Source: Semisulcospira habei
Lineage: Eukaryota > Mollusca > Gastropoda > Semisulcospiridae
Reading direction: 5' to 3'
DNA: 64,000 nt
Assembly (NCBI GenBank): GCA_036245525.1
Contig: BTPG01000005.1
Span: forward strand, 175,428,078-175,492,077
Part shown: positions 36,410 through 46,518 of the stretch, one piece after another
Position numbering within the stretch: the stretch's first letter is position 1
Layout: each line of letters opens with the position of its first letter
The notes under the pieces: generated by a model
Told to the model about the DNA's origin: nothing
What the model saw: only the letters and a program-made list of their open reading frames with translations
Database searches by the model: none
Position numbers and translations under genes: made by a program

Positions 36410-36500
36410 TGATGGCGGGAAGCACGTGTGTCCATCTTTATTTGTGTGCGCCGACGTGTGTGTTGATCAGGGGTTGGCTTAGAGAGGAGGGAAAAGAATC
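36410..36500 (+). repeat. Diverged repeat right of the hAT element
   Basis: Counterpart of 30797-30885. Both encode a similar short peptide ending IRGW.R.EG, which may be a vestige of the locus into which hAT jumped. Confidence 0.5.
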
Positions 36501-36559
36501 AGCATAATAAGCCTAAAAATATGAACAACTCTGAATGTTCCTAAAGGATACACGCATCT

Positions 36560-36770
36560 GAGCTCCAAACAACTTGATACGGTAGACTTTGGGATGAAAT
36601 CCTCATCTTGTGTATTTCAGTGAAAATCTTGCTTTTTTCAAAAAAGGACTTATTGTTGTCAAAGGCAGTAAGTCCATTTTAGTGAACAGCAATAATATTT
36701 TCATTGTGTTACAATGAAAATCTCGCTTATCATAAAACTGAGCATACTGTCTTTTGCCTTCTAAGGGTTA
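36560..36770. repeat. Family G imperfect palindrome
   Basis: AAAATCTTGC..GGACTTATTG and CAGTAAGTCC..AATATTTTCATTGTG segments pair loosely. The same motifs occur at 29030-29160 and 29540-29640. Confidence 0.5.
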
Positions 36771-36860
36771 CGTAGTCCGTCCCTATATTTTCTTCATTTC
36801 TTGCTTTTGTTTGGTCAGATCAGTACACATGACTCATATTTAAAATAGCGATGCACGTAG

Positions 36861-36866
36861 CGGGAG
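36861..36866. repeat. Polinton target-site duplication, left
   Basis: CGGGAG, repeated exactly at 55511-55516. Six bp is the known Polinton duplication length. Confidence 0.92.
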
Positions 36867-37164
36867 AGAGATACAATATAGGAGAATACAACCCCACCCA
36901 TTTAAGAAACAATTGATTTATTTAATCCTTTCCGTAAATAAACAAACGCACTTGACCAAATACATTTAACAGCATTATCTGCCCAGTCAGGTCCCCCAAC
37001 CCCTTGGAAACAAAAGGCTAGTTAAAATATCTTCCCGAGAAATAATGACTACCGTACACGCCACCCACCCCCACACCCCACCACTCAATGCTGTCAGAGT
37101 TGGCCTTCCTGAGAATACTTCCTGTTCATGGTAAACAATAGTCCTCTATGCCCAAATAGTGTGT

Positions 37165-37216
<52 letters not shown>
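36867..37216. repeat. Polinton left terminal inverted repeat
   Basis: About 350 bp, starting AGAGATACAATATAGGAG and ending in a (CT)n tract of about 49 bp. It matches the right repeat with one clear substitution (CACCCACCC against CACCTACCC) before the microsatellite. Confidence 0.93.
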
Positions 37217-37219
<3 letters not shown>

Positions 37220-37290
37220 CACACAAAACAAATTAGCATTCGGCCCCAAGTATGCTGCACACAGAAACTTCCCAGGCTGTTTTCTCAAAA

Positions 37291-37329
37291 TGGCCGCCGG
37301 AGGCTTTAACCAGACAAGCTTTTCGTAGT
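37291..37329 (+). pseudogene. 12-codon vestige matching the start of the coiled-coil protein
   Basis: ATG is followed by codons for MAAGGFN and then QTSFS and a stop. The protein starting at 52778 on the minus strand also begins MAAGGFN. This looks like a leftover start of a related gene near the left end, or a shared leader. Chance is possible but seven identical residues at a start is notable. Confidence 0.45.
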
Positions 37330-37435
37330 CATTATTATAAGGCTTGCGGTGTGAGTGGTTAGTTTGAAACCCCTTTTATAACCAGAAAGGCAAGCATAGT
37401 GTTTTTGTACAAACAGATTATATTGTGTTTTTAAA

Positions 37436-38041
37436 ATGGACTTAATGACGCATGACCCACATTGCGGCTTATTTGCCGGTGCCACGGGCTGTGGAAAAAC
37501 TCAATTTGTTCTTAATCTCTTACAAACAAGATACATCTATCATTTCGAAAACATTGTCATATTTTGTCCTACAATCAAACACAACAAAGCTTATCACAAC
37601 CGTTTATTCATTTGGACTGACAGCAACATATACTTAGTCGACCCTGAGAAAAAACTGAATGACTACCTACAATATTTTTACAAGCAATTTGAAGGACAGT
37701 CAACGTTGTTTATTGTTGATGACTGTTCTGCAGAGAAAGACATTGTCAAGAAGAGAAACACTCTAGCAGAACTTGCCTTCAGTGGCAGACATGCAAACAT
37801 AAGTGTATGGATTCTCACTCAGAAATATAATGCTGTACTAAAAGATTTTCGAGAACAGTTAAAGTTTATCTGTTTGTTTTACTGTAAGGATCGTGACAGC
37901 TTCGAAGACTGTCTCAGAGAAAACGATGTAATTCCCAATAAACATGAACGAGACTGTGTAAAAAATAAACTGAAATCAACTAAGCACATAAAGCTCATTT
38001 TAAAGACAGATCAGCCCACAGGGTATGGGTTAATAAATTAA
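37436..38041 (+). CDS. ATP: A32-like DNA-packaging ATPase
   Basis: A P-loop ATPase of the FtsK/HerA-A32 class, which in this virus-like family pumps the genome into the capsid. Walker A is GATGCGKT at residues 15-22. Walker B is LFIVDDC with acidic residues at about 95-96. A WILTQK block near residue 124 follows a SGRHANISV stretch, as in A32-type enzymes. At 201 residues it is the usual compact size. The ATG is the first in the frame and sits shortly after the TIR. It is the first rightward gene, ahead of a small unknown gene and the polymerase. The frame is intact. Confidence 0.9.
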   Translation: MDLMTHDPHCGLFAGATGCGKTQFVLNLLQTRYIYHFENIVIFCPTIKHNKAYHNRLFIWTDSNIYLVDPEKKLNDYLQYFYKQFEGQSTLFIVDDCSAEKDIVKKRNTLAELAFSGRHANISVWILTQKYNAVLKDFREQLKFICLFYCKDRDSFEDCLRENDVIPNKHERDCVKNKLKSTKHIKLILKTDQPTGYGLIN

Positions 38042-38060
38042 TTTATCTTTTTGGTTTGTC

Positions 38061-38068
38061 TATAAAAA
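38061..38068 (+). promoter_or_regulatory. ATAAAA motif abutting start codon
   Basis: TCTATAAAAA directly precedes the ATG of the 131-codon gene at 38069. One of six such sites in the element. Confidence 0.5.
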
Positions 38069-38464
38069 ATGACAGACAGACAAGAAAATCAAAATTGGCC
38101 TATTGGTAAATACATAGATATTACATCGAGTTTCAGGGGTTTTATGCTTATTAGTGACTTAAAAACACAAGTTAGACACCCTTTTTCAACACTTCCAACA
38201 CCAATGAAAATATATATGACATATAGTTTTTATCTTGGATATTCTAATAATTTTCCATGTTATAATAATAGGACAAAAGATTTTTTAGTTTATGATGCTA
38301 AATCTGACTGGTTTAAGATTATGTGTTTATTCATATACAATCAAATAAAAAAAGAAAATAAAAATGTTAAATTTATTACTGTTAATAAAACAATATTACA
38401 CATGCAAAAGATTGAACATGATACAACAGAAGACATATCTATGAAGTGGCTTATTAGTTGGTAA
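38069..38464 (+). CDS. Polinton hypothetical protein, 131 aa
   Basis: No family recognised. The protein is soluble-looking, Lys/Asn-rich and basic in its second half (IKKENKNVKF), with a YMTYSFYLGYSNN aromatic stretch in the middle. It has no His/Cys pattern of the adenain-type protease that often occupies a gene in these elements. It lies between ATPase and polymerase on the same strand, 27 bases after the ATPase stop. AATAAA near 38497 may end the transcript. Intact frame and position support a real gene; function is unknown. Confidence 0.65.
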   Translation: MTDRQENQNWPIGKYIDITSSFRGFMLISDLKTQVRHPFSTLPTPMKIYMTYSFYLGYSNNFPCYNNRTKDFLVYDAKSDWFKIMCLFIYNQIKKENKNVKFITVNKTILHMQKIEHDTTEDISMKWLISW

Positions 38465-38556
38465 TTAATTTTGTCTATTATATAGGTTTTAGTCAATAAA
38501 GTGCCATTTTCATTATATAATTTTCTATTTATTTTTTTGTCGGACAAATAAAAAAG

Positions 38557-39668
38557 ATGGACAACCATCAAAGATTAAGAAACGCGTTTCACACAACTGA
38601 CTTACCTATATCTAATATTTACAATGTCTATGAATCAATAGAAAGATCTTTTTTAGTCATACAAAATAACCTTCTTTCTGATAGTGTAAAGATTCAGATT
38701 GTTGCAAAAATAGAATTTGTCAGAGATGTTGGTGAAGTTATTGTAACGTATATCTCGACAAGGCAGCACACAGTTAATTTGAGAAGAGAACTAGAGAAAG
38801 TGTTTAGAGAAAGATTGTTACCAGACTTCCATGAAGCAATTGACAGAGCAGAAATGCAAGGGTCTGGCTGGCATGAAGGCCTTGTACATGAACTACAACT
38901 AAAGCAGTCAAGATATCATCCTATTTTAGGCAAATCATGGATACCACTACCAAAAGAGGTTGTAGACAAAAAGGGTGTGGTCAATATTCAGAACAATGAT
39001 AATTTCTGTTTTATGTGGTGTGTGCTTGCCAAACTGCATTTTGTAAAAACAAAACCTGAACGTGTATCTAACTATACCAATTTTATAAATGAACTCAACT
39101 TCAGTGGCATTGAGTTCCCTGTTAAAATAGAGGACATAGACTTGTTTGAAAAACTAAATCCTGGTATATCCGTGAATGTGTTTGTATGGGATAATGAATC
39201 TGAGAATAAGTTACAGCCAATTAGAGTATCTCCAATTGCCCCAACCTATGGGCAGCCAGAAGATAAACATGTTGATATGTTACTAATAAGCTCTGGTGAT
39301 AACTTTCACTACACAATTATTAGGAGTATGTCACGACTAATTCATAATCATGTATCAAAACACAATGGCAAACAGGAAATATGTAAAAGATGCTTACAAA
39401 GGTTCTCCTGTATAAAAGTGGCACGTAAGCATACCCAGCACTGTAGGTCGGCTGATGACATTCAAACAATACTTAGGTATCCAGATCCTGGCAGCAAGGT
39501 TTATTTCAAGAACTATGTTAATCAACAAAAGCTGCCATTTGTAGTATATGCAGATTTTGAATCACTCGTTGTTCCATATGAGGGTCCAGTTCCAGAGTCA
39601 TTACCAAAGACTATAAAATTGAGTGACCAAGTGGTGTGTTCTTTTGGATACATTATTGTTAGGTCAGA
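38557..39668 (+). pseudogene. POLB: Protein-primed DNA polymerase B, N-terminal part, cut by LINE
   Basis: The first about 371 codons of the replicative polymerase. The N-terminal region carries a FCFMWCVLAKLH stretch typical of Polinton polymerases near residues 149-160, then a Cys/His cluster (CKRCLQRFSC..HTQHC). The exonuclease I motif VVYADFESL is at about 328-336, with the D-x-E pair present. At 39668 the frame runs into the inserted LINE and stops at 39723. The next part resumes in phase at the duplicated target site 42821. The start ATG follows an AAATAAAAAAG leader. Replication function in this copy is lost unless the LINE is removed. Confidence 0.92.
39655..39668. repeat. LINE target-site duplication, left
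   Basis: ATTGTTAGGTCAGA, repeated at 42821-42834. The first A could belong to the LINE tail, giving 13 bp. Confidence 0.9.
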
Positions 39669-42600
39669 ACTCCACCAGGGAGGCCCCTTTGGGGGCTTAA
39701 CTGCCTGTCCCAAGTCAGGATAAAGGAGGAGGGTTAGGCGTGGGGCTAGCGACTCCACCCTGTAAAAAGAAACTTGCTACGGAAACGACAACAAGGGAAA
39801 AAGCGACAACTGGCGCTGGGAGCGAAGCAGACCAGGAAACTGGACTTATGACGGATGGGGACCAAAGCCGCAAGGACGTCTCCACCCCGATAGCGGAACT
39901 CCTGACGCCAAAACGATGGATCAGAATTGGATGCTGGAACGTGCGAACGCTCTACCAGACTGGAAAGCTGGCGCAAGCAGTAAGTGAACTGAACCGCCAC
40001 AAACTAACCCTCATGGGAGTAACAGAAGCAAGATGGACTGGTGCTGGCAGACAGAGGTTGAGCTCCGGAGAAGTCATCATCTGGTCTGGAAGAACAGACA
40101 ACGAACACCGAGAAGGAGTTGCTGTCATCATCAATAAGAGCAAGGCCAACACCGTTCTACAGTGGAAACCTGTGAACGAGCGCCTGCTGTACGTCAGGAT
40201 GAATTCCAAATACGCAAAGCTGTCTATTGTTGTGGGCTATGCACCGATAGACGACGCGGAAGAAGAGGATAAGGATGCATTCTACGACGCCCTCCAAGCT
40301 GTTTTGGAAGACATCCCTCGACATGACGTGCTGATGCTGATCGGTGACTTCAACGCTAAGGTCGGCTGCGACAATGAAGACAGAAAGAGGACCATGGGAC
40401 GACATGGAGCGGGTGTGATCAACGACAATTTCTGCGAGGAGAATGACTTAGTCATAGGAGGGACCCTGTTTGCGCATAGGGAGATCCACAAACTCACATG
40501 GAAATCACCAGACGGCAAGACCCAGAACCAGATCGACCACATCATCATTAATGGTCGCTGGAGGCACTCTCTGCAGGATGTGCGAGTGATGCGACATGCT
40601 GACATTGGCAGCGACCATAGTCTTCTGGTGGGGAAGGTGACATTGAAGCTTAGGAAAGTAAAGATAGGAGACACCAGAAATCAGCGCTACGACGTGGCCA
40701 AGTTGAAAGACCCAAAAGTGAAAGAAGAGTTTAGGTTGGCCCTCAGGAATAGATTTAGTGTTTTGGAAGATGAGACAGCGCTGACTATTGAAGATTTCAA
40801 CAGAGCCATGAAGGAAACAGGAGGGGAAGTTTTAGGATACAGAAAGAGCAGGAAGACAGAGTGGATCTCAGAAGACACGTGGGCTCGCATAGAAGAGAGA
40901 AGACAGATCAAGAAGAAACTTTTGGATACCAAATCACCAAGACTGAAGGAAAGAATATCAAGAGAATACAGAGAGAAAGATCAAGCGGTGAAGACATCAG
41001 CGAGAAGAGACAAGAGAATGTACACAGAAAGGCTGGCAGAAGAAGCGGAGGCAGCTGCAAAACAGAGAGACATGAAGACAGTGTACCAGAACACCAAGAA
41101 GCTGAAGGGCGATTACGGGCAACACCACGACCTTCCAGTGAGAGCTGAAGATGGAACTCATGTCACAGTAGAGGAAGAGAAGCTGAAGAGATGGAAGCAA
41201 CACTTCGAGTCCATCCTGAACCGCTCAGACCCACCAACCCTCACTGACATTCCTGAAGCGGAGGAGGACCTGGACATTAACCTCGGCAACATTACTATTG
41301 CGGAAGTCAAGCAGGCCATTCAAAAGCTGAAGAACGGGAAGGCACCTGGCGATGACGGAGTGTGCCCCGAGATGCTGAAAGTAGAAGATACGGTAACGCC
41401 GCAGCTTTTTTGTCAGATTTTTCAAAAGATCTGGGACACTGAGGAAGCGCCGAGCGATTGGAAGACCGGCACCATCGTCAAACTTCCGAAGAAAGGAGAC
41501 CTGGGGAACTGTAACAACTGGCGAGGCATCACCTTACTATCCCTCACCAGCAAGATCTTCAGCCGCATTCTCCTTGAACGCATTACGACAGCAGTGAATG
41601 GCATCCTTCGCCGGGAGCAGGCAGGTTTTAGGAAAGGCAAGTCCTGCATTGACCATATTTTCGTACTGAGACAGATCCTTGAGCAGTCTAACGAATGGAA
41701 TGGATCCCTCTATGTGGTCTTTGTAGACTTTGAGAAGGCCTTCGACAGTCTGCATCGAGACTCCCTTTGGAAAATCCTGCGATACTATGGAATCCCCCAG
41801 AAACTTGTCAACGTCATCAGGTCCCTGTACAAGAATTTTGAGTGCAGAGTCGTCCACAACAACCAGCTCACCGAACCGTTTAAGGTGGAAACCGGAGTGA
41901 AACAAGGATGTATTCTTTCGCCAATCCTATTCTCAATGGCAATTGATTGGATCATGCGCCGCACCACAGAGGGAAGGAGGCAGGGAATTCAGTGGACGCT
42001 GACCTCAATGCTGGATGACCTCGACTACGCCGATGATATCGGGCTGCTGGCAAGCAGAAACCAGGACATGCAACAGAAGACACAACAGTTGACACAGTCA
42101 GCAAGCTCCATAGGTCTCGGGGTCAACATTAGGAAGACTCAAGTCATGAGGAAGAACACCATAGTGGGCGACCCAATCACCATCAATGACCAACCTCTGC
42201 AAGAGGTGGACGAGTTCACGTACCTGGGCAGCAAGGTTACCACAGATGGAGACTGCACAAGGGAGATCACCACAAGAATCAGCAAAGCCAACCAAGCCTT
42301 CGCAATGCTGAAACCCATCTGGAGGACCACAAGCCTGAGCATCCACACCAAGCTCCGTATTTTTAAGAGCAACGTGCTGAGTGTCCTTCTATATGGGTCA
42401 GAATGCTGGAAATCCACTACCGCTACGGAACGCAATCTGGATGTCTTCCAGAACAAGTGCCTGCGACGGATCATGAAGGTCTTCTGGCCAAACATGATTA
42501 CAAACGAGGAACTACGGAAGAGAGCAGGCGCAGACAGCATCGCTGAAACCATCGCCACACGGAGATGGAGATGGCTAGGCCACGTTTGCAGAATGTCACC

Positions 42601-42820
42601 TGACTCATTACCAAGGGTGGCACTGAGATGGACACCACAGGGGAAGAGAAACCGTGGGCGACCAAAGGAGACGTGGCGCCGAACCGTGGAGCGAGAGCTC
42701 AAGAACAGAGGCCTTACTCTGCAAACAGCACCCAAAATAGCAGCTGACAGACAAAAGTGGCGCTCCCTTGCCGTCGCCTCAAGCACCAGACGGCGCAGAG
42801 AGGACTGAATGAATGAATGA
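39669..42820 (+). mobile_element. Full-length RTE-like LINE inserted in the polymerase gene
   Basis: A 3,152-bp non-LTR retrotransposon bounded by a 13-14-bp target duplication. It has a short 5' leader, a single endonuclease-RT frame, almost no 3' UTR (12 bases after the stop) and a GAATGAATGAATGA tail rather than poly-A. Size, single frame and microsatellite tail fit the RTE/BovB group; clade assignment is inference. It is in the same orientation as the polymerase gene. Confidence 0.93.
39848..42808 (+). CDS. LINE endonuclease-reverse transcriptase
   Basis: An intact protein of about 986 codons from the first ATG; the frame is open further upstream through about 39740. An APE-type endonuclease comes first: CWNVRTLYQTGK, TEARW, LIGDFNAKVG, NQIDHI and SDHSLL (the last at about 40610). 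The RT follows: KNGKAPGDDGVCPEM, NWRGITLLS, VFVDFEKAFD (motif A), GVKQGCILSP (motif B), LDYADDIGLL (motif C at about 42025) and FTYLGSKV. A C-terminal RWRWLGHVCRM and GKRNRGRPKETW tail ends at RRRRED. All catalytic motifs are present and no stop interrupts it, so the copy may still be active or inserted recently. Confidence 0.93.
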   Translation: MTDGDQSRKDVSTPIAELLTPKRWIRIGCWNVRTLYQTGKLAQAVSELNRHKLTLMGVTEARWTGAGRQRLSSGEVIIWSGRTDNEHREGVAVIINKSKANTVLQWKPVNERLLYVRMNSKYAKLSIVVGYAPIDDAEEEDKDAFYDALQAVLEDIPRHDVLMLIGDFNAKVGCDNEDRKRTMGRHGAGVINDNFCEENDLVIGGTLFAHREIHKLTWKSPDGKTQNQIDHIIINGRWRHSLQDVRVMRHADIGSDHSLLVGKVTLKLRKVKIGDTRNQRYDVAKLKDPKVKEEFRLALRNRFSVLEDETALTIEDFNRAMKETGGEVLGYRKSRKTEWISEDTWARIEERRQIKKKLLDTKSPRLKERISREYREKDQAVKTSARRDKRMYTERLAEEAEAAAKQRDMKTVYQNTKKLKGDYGQHHDLPVRAEDGTHVTVEEEKLKRWKQHFESILNRSDPPTLTDIPEAEEDLDINLGNITIAEVKQAIQKLKNGKAPGDDGVCPEMLKVEDTVTPQLFCQIFQKIWDTEEAPSDWKTGTIVKLPKKGDLGNCNNWRGITLLSLTSKIFSRILLERITTAVNGILRREQAGFRKGKSCIDHIFVLRQILEQSNEWNGSLYVVFVDFEKAFDSLHRDSLWKILRYYGIPQKLVNVIRSLYKNFECRVVHNNQLTEPFKVETGVKQGCILSPILFSMAIDWIMRRTTEGRRQGIQWTLTSMLDDLDYADDIGLLASRNQDMQQKTQQLTQSASSIGLGVNIRKTQVMRKNTIVGDPITINDQPLQEVDEFTYLGSKVTTDGDCTREITTRISKANQAFAMLKPIWRTTSLSIHTKLRIFKSNVLSVLLYGSECWKSTTATERNLDVFQNKCLRRIMKVFWPNMITNEELRKRAGADSIAETIATRRWRWLGHVCRMSPDSLPRVALRWTPQGKRNRGRPKETWRRTVERELKNRGLTLQTAPKIAADRQKWRSLAVASSTRRRRED

Positions 42821-44480
42821 ATTGTTAGGTCAGACGGTCTTCATTCAGAGCCTGTTATCTACAGAGGTGAAAATGCAGCATGTCTGTTTTTAACAGAAAT
42901 GAGACATCTGTATAGTCAGGTAGTACAGTATCTCACAACATGTCAGATGCCTTTAGTGATGACAGAAGAAGACAAACTAAAATTTGATACAGCTGAGACG
43001 TGTTGGATTTGTGAACAGCCTCTGGGGGGTGATAAAGTTCGTGACCATGATCACATAACTGGATGTTACAGAGGTGCTGCACATAGCAATTGTAACTTGT
43101 TATTAAAAATAGATCCTAAGACATACAAGTTACCAATCTTTTTCCACAATCTGAAGGGATATGATTCACACATTATCATGCAGGCTGTGGATGAGTCTTA
43201 CAGAAACATAAGTTGTATTGCTCAGACAACTAAGAAATACTTGACTTTTAGGTTAGACAAATTATCATTTTATGACTCTATGCAACATCTGTCTTTAGGG
43301 TTGGCTAGTCTAGCAGAAGGACTGACTGAGTATCCAATAACAAGTAAATATTTTGAGCCAGACTTGATTAAAAAAGGTGTTTATCCATATGAGTACATCA
43401 GTGACTGGGTAGTGTTTGAAGAAAGGAGACTGCCTCCAAAAGAGAAATTTTATTCTACACTAACTGGCAAAGGTATTTCTGACTCTGATTACCAGCACGC
43501 ACTTGATGCATGGGGTAAACTAGGATGTCAGACAATTGGTGACTACCATGACCAGTACTTGAAAGCTGACGTTTGCTTGCTAGCAGACGTATTCGAAAGT
43601 TATCGTGAAAAGGGTTTGTTGCACTACAGTCTTGACCCTGCTTGCTACATAACTAGTCCTGGCATGACATGGGATGCATTTTTGAAATCCAGTAAGATAT
43701 TTATAGACCTGTTGTCTGATCGTACGATGGGTGAAATGGTGGAACGTGGATTGAGGGGAGGGATTAGTTTAGCAGCAAATAATTATGCCAAGGCAAATAA
43801 TAAATATCTTGACGACTTTGACCCCTCAATGTCAAGGTCATTTATTACGTACGTGGACGCTAACAATTTGTACGGATTCGCGATGTGTGAATTATTACCA
43901 TTAAAAAACTTTTGTTTGTATGATTTGTCACAGTATGGCATAAAAAAATTAACAAAATATATTATGGCTCGAGGTCAAAATGATGAAAAGGGTTGGATCT
44001 TTGAAGTAGACCTGGAGTACCCACACCATCTACATGATTACCACAATGATTATCCATTAGCAGTTGAGAAAATGAGTATGACAGGGAAAAAAGAAGACAC
44101 CAAACTAGTGCCAAATTTAAATGATAAATTCAATTACGTGTGTCACTATCGCTTGTTACAGTTTTACATCAGACATGGGTTAGTACTAAAGAAAGTTCAC
44201 AGAGGTATTCAATTTGATCAGAGTGCTTTCATGAAAGATTACATAATGAAGAACACCACATTGCGTGCCAGAGACGGCAACACTGCATTTGACAAAGACT
44301 TCTTTAAGCTTATGAACAATGCCTGTTTTGGCAAGACAATGGAAAATCCTCATCACCGCAAAGATGTGAGACTGGTCACAACTGAATCGGGTGCAATTAA
44401 ACTTACAAGTAAGCCTCAGTACACAGGGTATAAAGAATTTCATTCATCATTATATGCAGTGTCACTCAAAAAAAAAAGAT
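42821..44480 (+). pseudogene. POLB: DNA polymerase B, central part
   Basis: Continuation of the polymerase after the LINE, in the frame set by the duplicated target site. It has a Cys/His cluster (CWICEQPL..HDHITG..HSNCN) usual in Polinton polymerases. Downstream are the DYHDQYLKADVCLLADVFE exonuclease III region, palm motif A DANNLYG at about 43856 and motif B NNACFGKTMEN at about 44320. At the A10 tract 44468-44477 the frame is lost; the motif C segment continues in the -1 frame. The stop in this frame is at about 44542. Confidence 0.92.
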
Positions 44481-45168
44481 TGTTAAACTGGACAAGCCAG
44501 TATTCATTGGTATGGCAATTCTGGAGTTGTCAAAACTGTTGATGCTTGAATTTTATTATGATTACTTCAAACCAAAATATCCTGACTGTCGTCTGCTATA
44601 CACTGACACTGACTCTATGATCATTGATGTGTGTACTGAAGACTTTTATGAAGACATGAAAACAGAGTTACACATGTATGACACGTCTGACTATCCTAAA
44701 GATCATCCACTGTACAGCACACAAAACAAGAAAGTACCTGGTAAGTTTAAGGATGAACTAAATGGTGTGCCAATAGTTGAGTATGTTGGACTGAGATCAA
44801 AAATGTATTCTATACTGCATCAAAAGGGAAGTCAATCCAAAGCCAAAGGTATCAAAAAAACAGCGATAAAAAATAAAGACATTCGACATGAACATTACAA
44901 GCAAGTGTTAGATGGTGCATTAATGCCTGATTATCCAAACAAGACACTAAGATCAAACAAACATAATATTGAAATGATTCAAACATATAAAAAGTCTCTA
45001 GCAGTTGGGGATACAAAAAGAGTGTTTCACACTAAGGAAAAAGCTTATGCACCAGGTCATTACAGGCTCAAGTTATCTGAAGAAATAGCTGATAATCTGC
45101 TTGATAAACTAATTGATGAATTGAAATTGTTAAAAATGAGTAATGGTGTCTGGGGGAATAATCTGTAA
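44476..45168 (+). pseudogene. POLB: DNA polymerase B, C-terminal part in shifted frame
   Basis: Holds palm motif C, YTDTDS, at about 44600 and the thumb region, ending shortly after KLLKMSNG. The first in-frame ATG is 44512, but homology begins at the A10 tract. The 3' end overlaps the 3' end of the convergent integrase gene by about 39 bases. A one-base deletion in the tract, an assembly error or a -1 ribosomal shift on A-AAA-AAA would each explain the break. Confidence 0.9.
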
Positions 45169-46089
45169 TTCTTCTCTGACAAATGCCCTCTTTGGTGCAG
45201 GCTCATACAGATAATATATTGTTGCGTCTGGACCAGGGATTATTTTTTTTATATTATGAACAGATGTTGACCAGATGGGGTCTGTCGCCCTGCGTCTTAT
45301 GTCATTTTCAGCTTCCCCTGGTTGATATAAATATCTCACCTGTTTGGTAAATAAACTTGTGTCTGGAGGTGGGGTTGGCCCTTTTTTTGGCTCTGCAATT
45401 GTTTTCAATTTAATAGCATCAGCAGGCTTAGGGTGTCCTTCATTATTCATTGCTTTTATCACATGTGGTAATCTCTTTACCCACTCAGTGTTACGGGTGT
45501 CATGCATGAGTTCCTTAGAATACTGGTAACTGAAAAGTCTCTCTGACAACTGTTTATTGAAATTTTCTACAATTGCCTGTGATCTGTGTACACCTGGAAT
45601 ACCGCGTCTGACCAGTACGCCATGCTTAGCAAATAACTGATTAACAGCACCTTTGAATTCTGATCCATCATCAACCTGCACTAGTCTGGGGTATCTTAAA
45701 GGGCCTCGACCATATATTTTTGTTAAAGAAGTAGCAACTGTACTGGCAGTTTTGTCAGATATGGGTTCAGCGTCTTTGTACCTTGAAGCTATGTCTACGA
45801 CAGTTAATGCATACTTGTATCGTTTCTTTCTTATTGTGTCATGTGGTAAGAACAAAAGGTCCATTTGGTGTGTGTCATTAGGTGTTGTGTTTTCAAAATG
45901 AGGCCTTGTTATTTTTCTTGGAGCAGGTAGATATATCTGCCAAATTGCCTGTCTCTGTAACCATTGCTTGACTTGATTGAGTGTTATATCTCCGCCCACA
46001 GCGGCATGTAATTTTTCAATAGCTGTTGCTCCTTTCCAATAGCCTGATGGAGAGTAATATATTTTTGATAGTTTATTTTCGGCTGCCAT
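45130..46089 (-). CDS. INT: Polinton retroviral-type integrase
   Basis: A DDE integrase that joins the element ends to host DNA with 6-bp staggering. From the ATG at 46089 (MAAENK; the frame is open 12 codons further up, overlapping the next gene), the protein has about 319 residues. The N-terminal region has GYWKG and WLQRQAIWQIYLPAPR. The core has D at about 77 (HQMDLLFLP), D at about 140 (QVDDGSEFKG) and E at about 175 (SQAIVENFN), with a D-E gap of 34. TVVDIASRYKDAEP is the family hallmark after the first D. The C-terminal VRYLYQPGE to REELQII region fits an SH3/chromo-like domain. The frame is intact. It converges on the polymerase gene and overlaps its 3' end. Confidence 0.93.
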   Translation of the reverse strand: MAAENKLSKIYYSPSGYWKGATAIEKLHAAVGGDITLNQVKQWLQRQAIWQIYLPAPRKITRPHFENTTPNDTHQMDLLFLPHDTIRKKRYKYALTVVDIASRYKDAEPISDKTASTVATSLTKIYGRGPLRYPRLVQVDDGSEFKGAVNQLFAKHGVLVRRGIPGVHRSQAIVENFNKQLSERLFSYQYSKELMHDTRNTEWVKRLPHVIKAMNNEGHPKPADAIKLKTIAEPKKGPTPPPDTSLFTKQVRYLYQPGEAENDIRRRATDPIWSTSVHNIKKIIPGPDATIYYLYEPAPKRAFVREELQIIPPDTITHF

Positions 46090-46507
46090 TTTTTCTAGCA
46101 ATGAAAACTCCTGTAAAATAAACAAATGTCATTCCCACTAGAACAAAGATTATCTCCCCGTTTCTTTGTTGTGTGCTTGGTTTGTAATAGTCACTTAGTT
46201 TTGGTTTTGGGATAGACATGTCTTCACCTGTGACAAGAAAATATTCCCTGATTGCTTCGTCTGTATTTGAAAACGTATGCTGTGCGTGACCTTCAAGCCT
46301 GAGTTTTTCATTGATGAAATCAAGTTTCTCAATTCTATTCTTTTCATAATCTTGCTGGGCTTGAGCAAGTTTTTCAGATGCTTCATTATGACGTTTTAAT
46401 TCTTCTGCAGATTCTTCTCTACCCATTTTTGAAAAGAGATAATTAGAGCCACTGAATGCCAATGCGTTAACCATCGCTCCACCAATCATAATAGCTATCG
46501 TCGCCAT
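46073..46507 (-). CDS. Small two-membrane-segment protein, 144 aa
   Basis: Not recognised. A hydrophobic Gly/Ala-rich N-terminus (IMIGGAMVNALAFSG) is followed by a charged helical segment (residues about 30-72, likely coiled coil) and a strong membrane segment near 118-135 (IIFVLVGMTFVYFTGVFI) ending in RKNGSRK. Its last codons overlap the integrase start by 17 bases. The start follows AAATAAAAATAAT. Position in the leftward block suggests a virion membrane or scaffold role, which is inference. Confidence 0.65.
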   Translation of the reverse strand: MATIAIMIGGAMVNALAFSGSNYLFSKMGREESAEELKRHNEASEKLAQAQQDYEKNRIEKLDFINEKLRLEGHAQHTFSNTDEAIREYFLVTGEDMSIPKPKLSDYYKPSTQQRNGEIIFVLVGMTFVYFTGVFIARKNGSRK

Positions 46508-46518
46508 ATTATTTTTAT

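Noticed and set aside
39669..42820. Intron explanation for the gap in the polymerase gene
   Set aside because: The gap is a complete LINE with its own frame, tail and target duplication; the edges lack splice signals.
45653..45901. Plus-strand frames opposite integrase and other leftward Polinton genes
   Set aside because: They are antisense shadows of genes with clear catalytic or family motifs.
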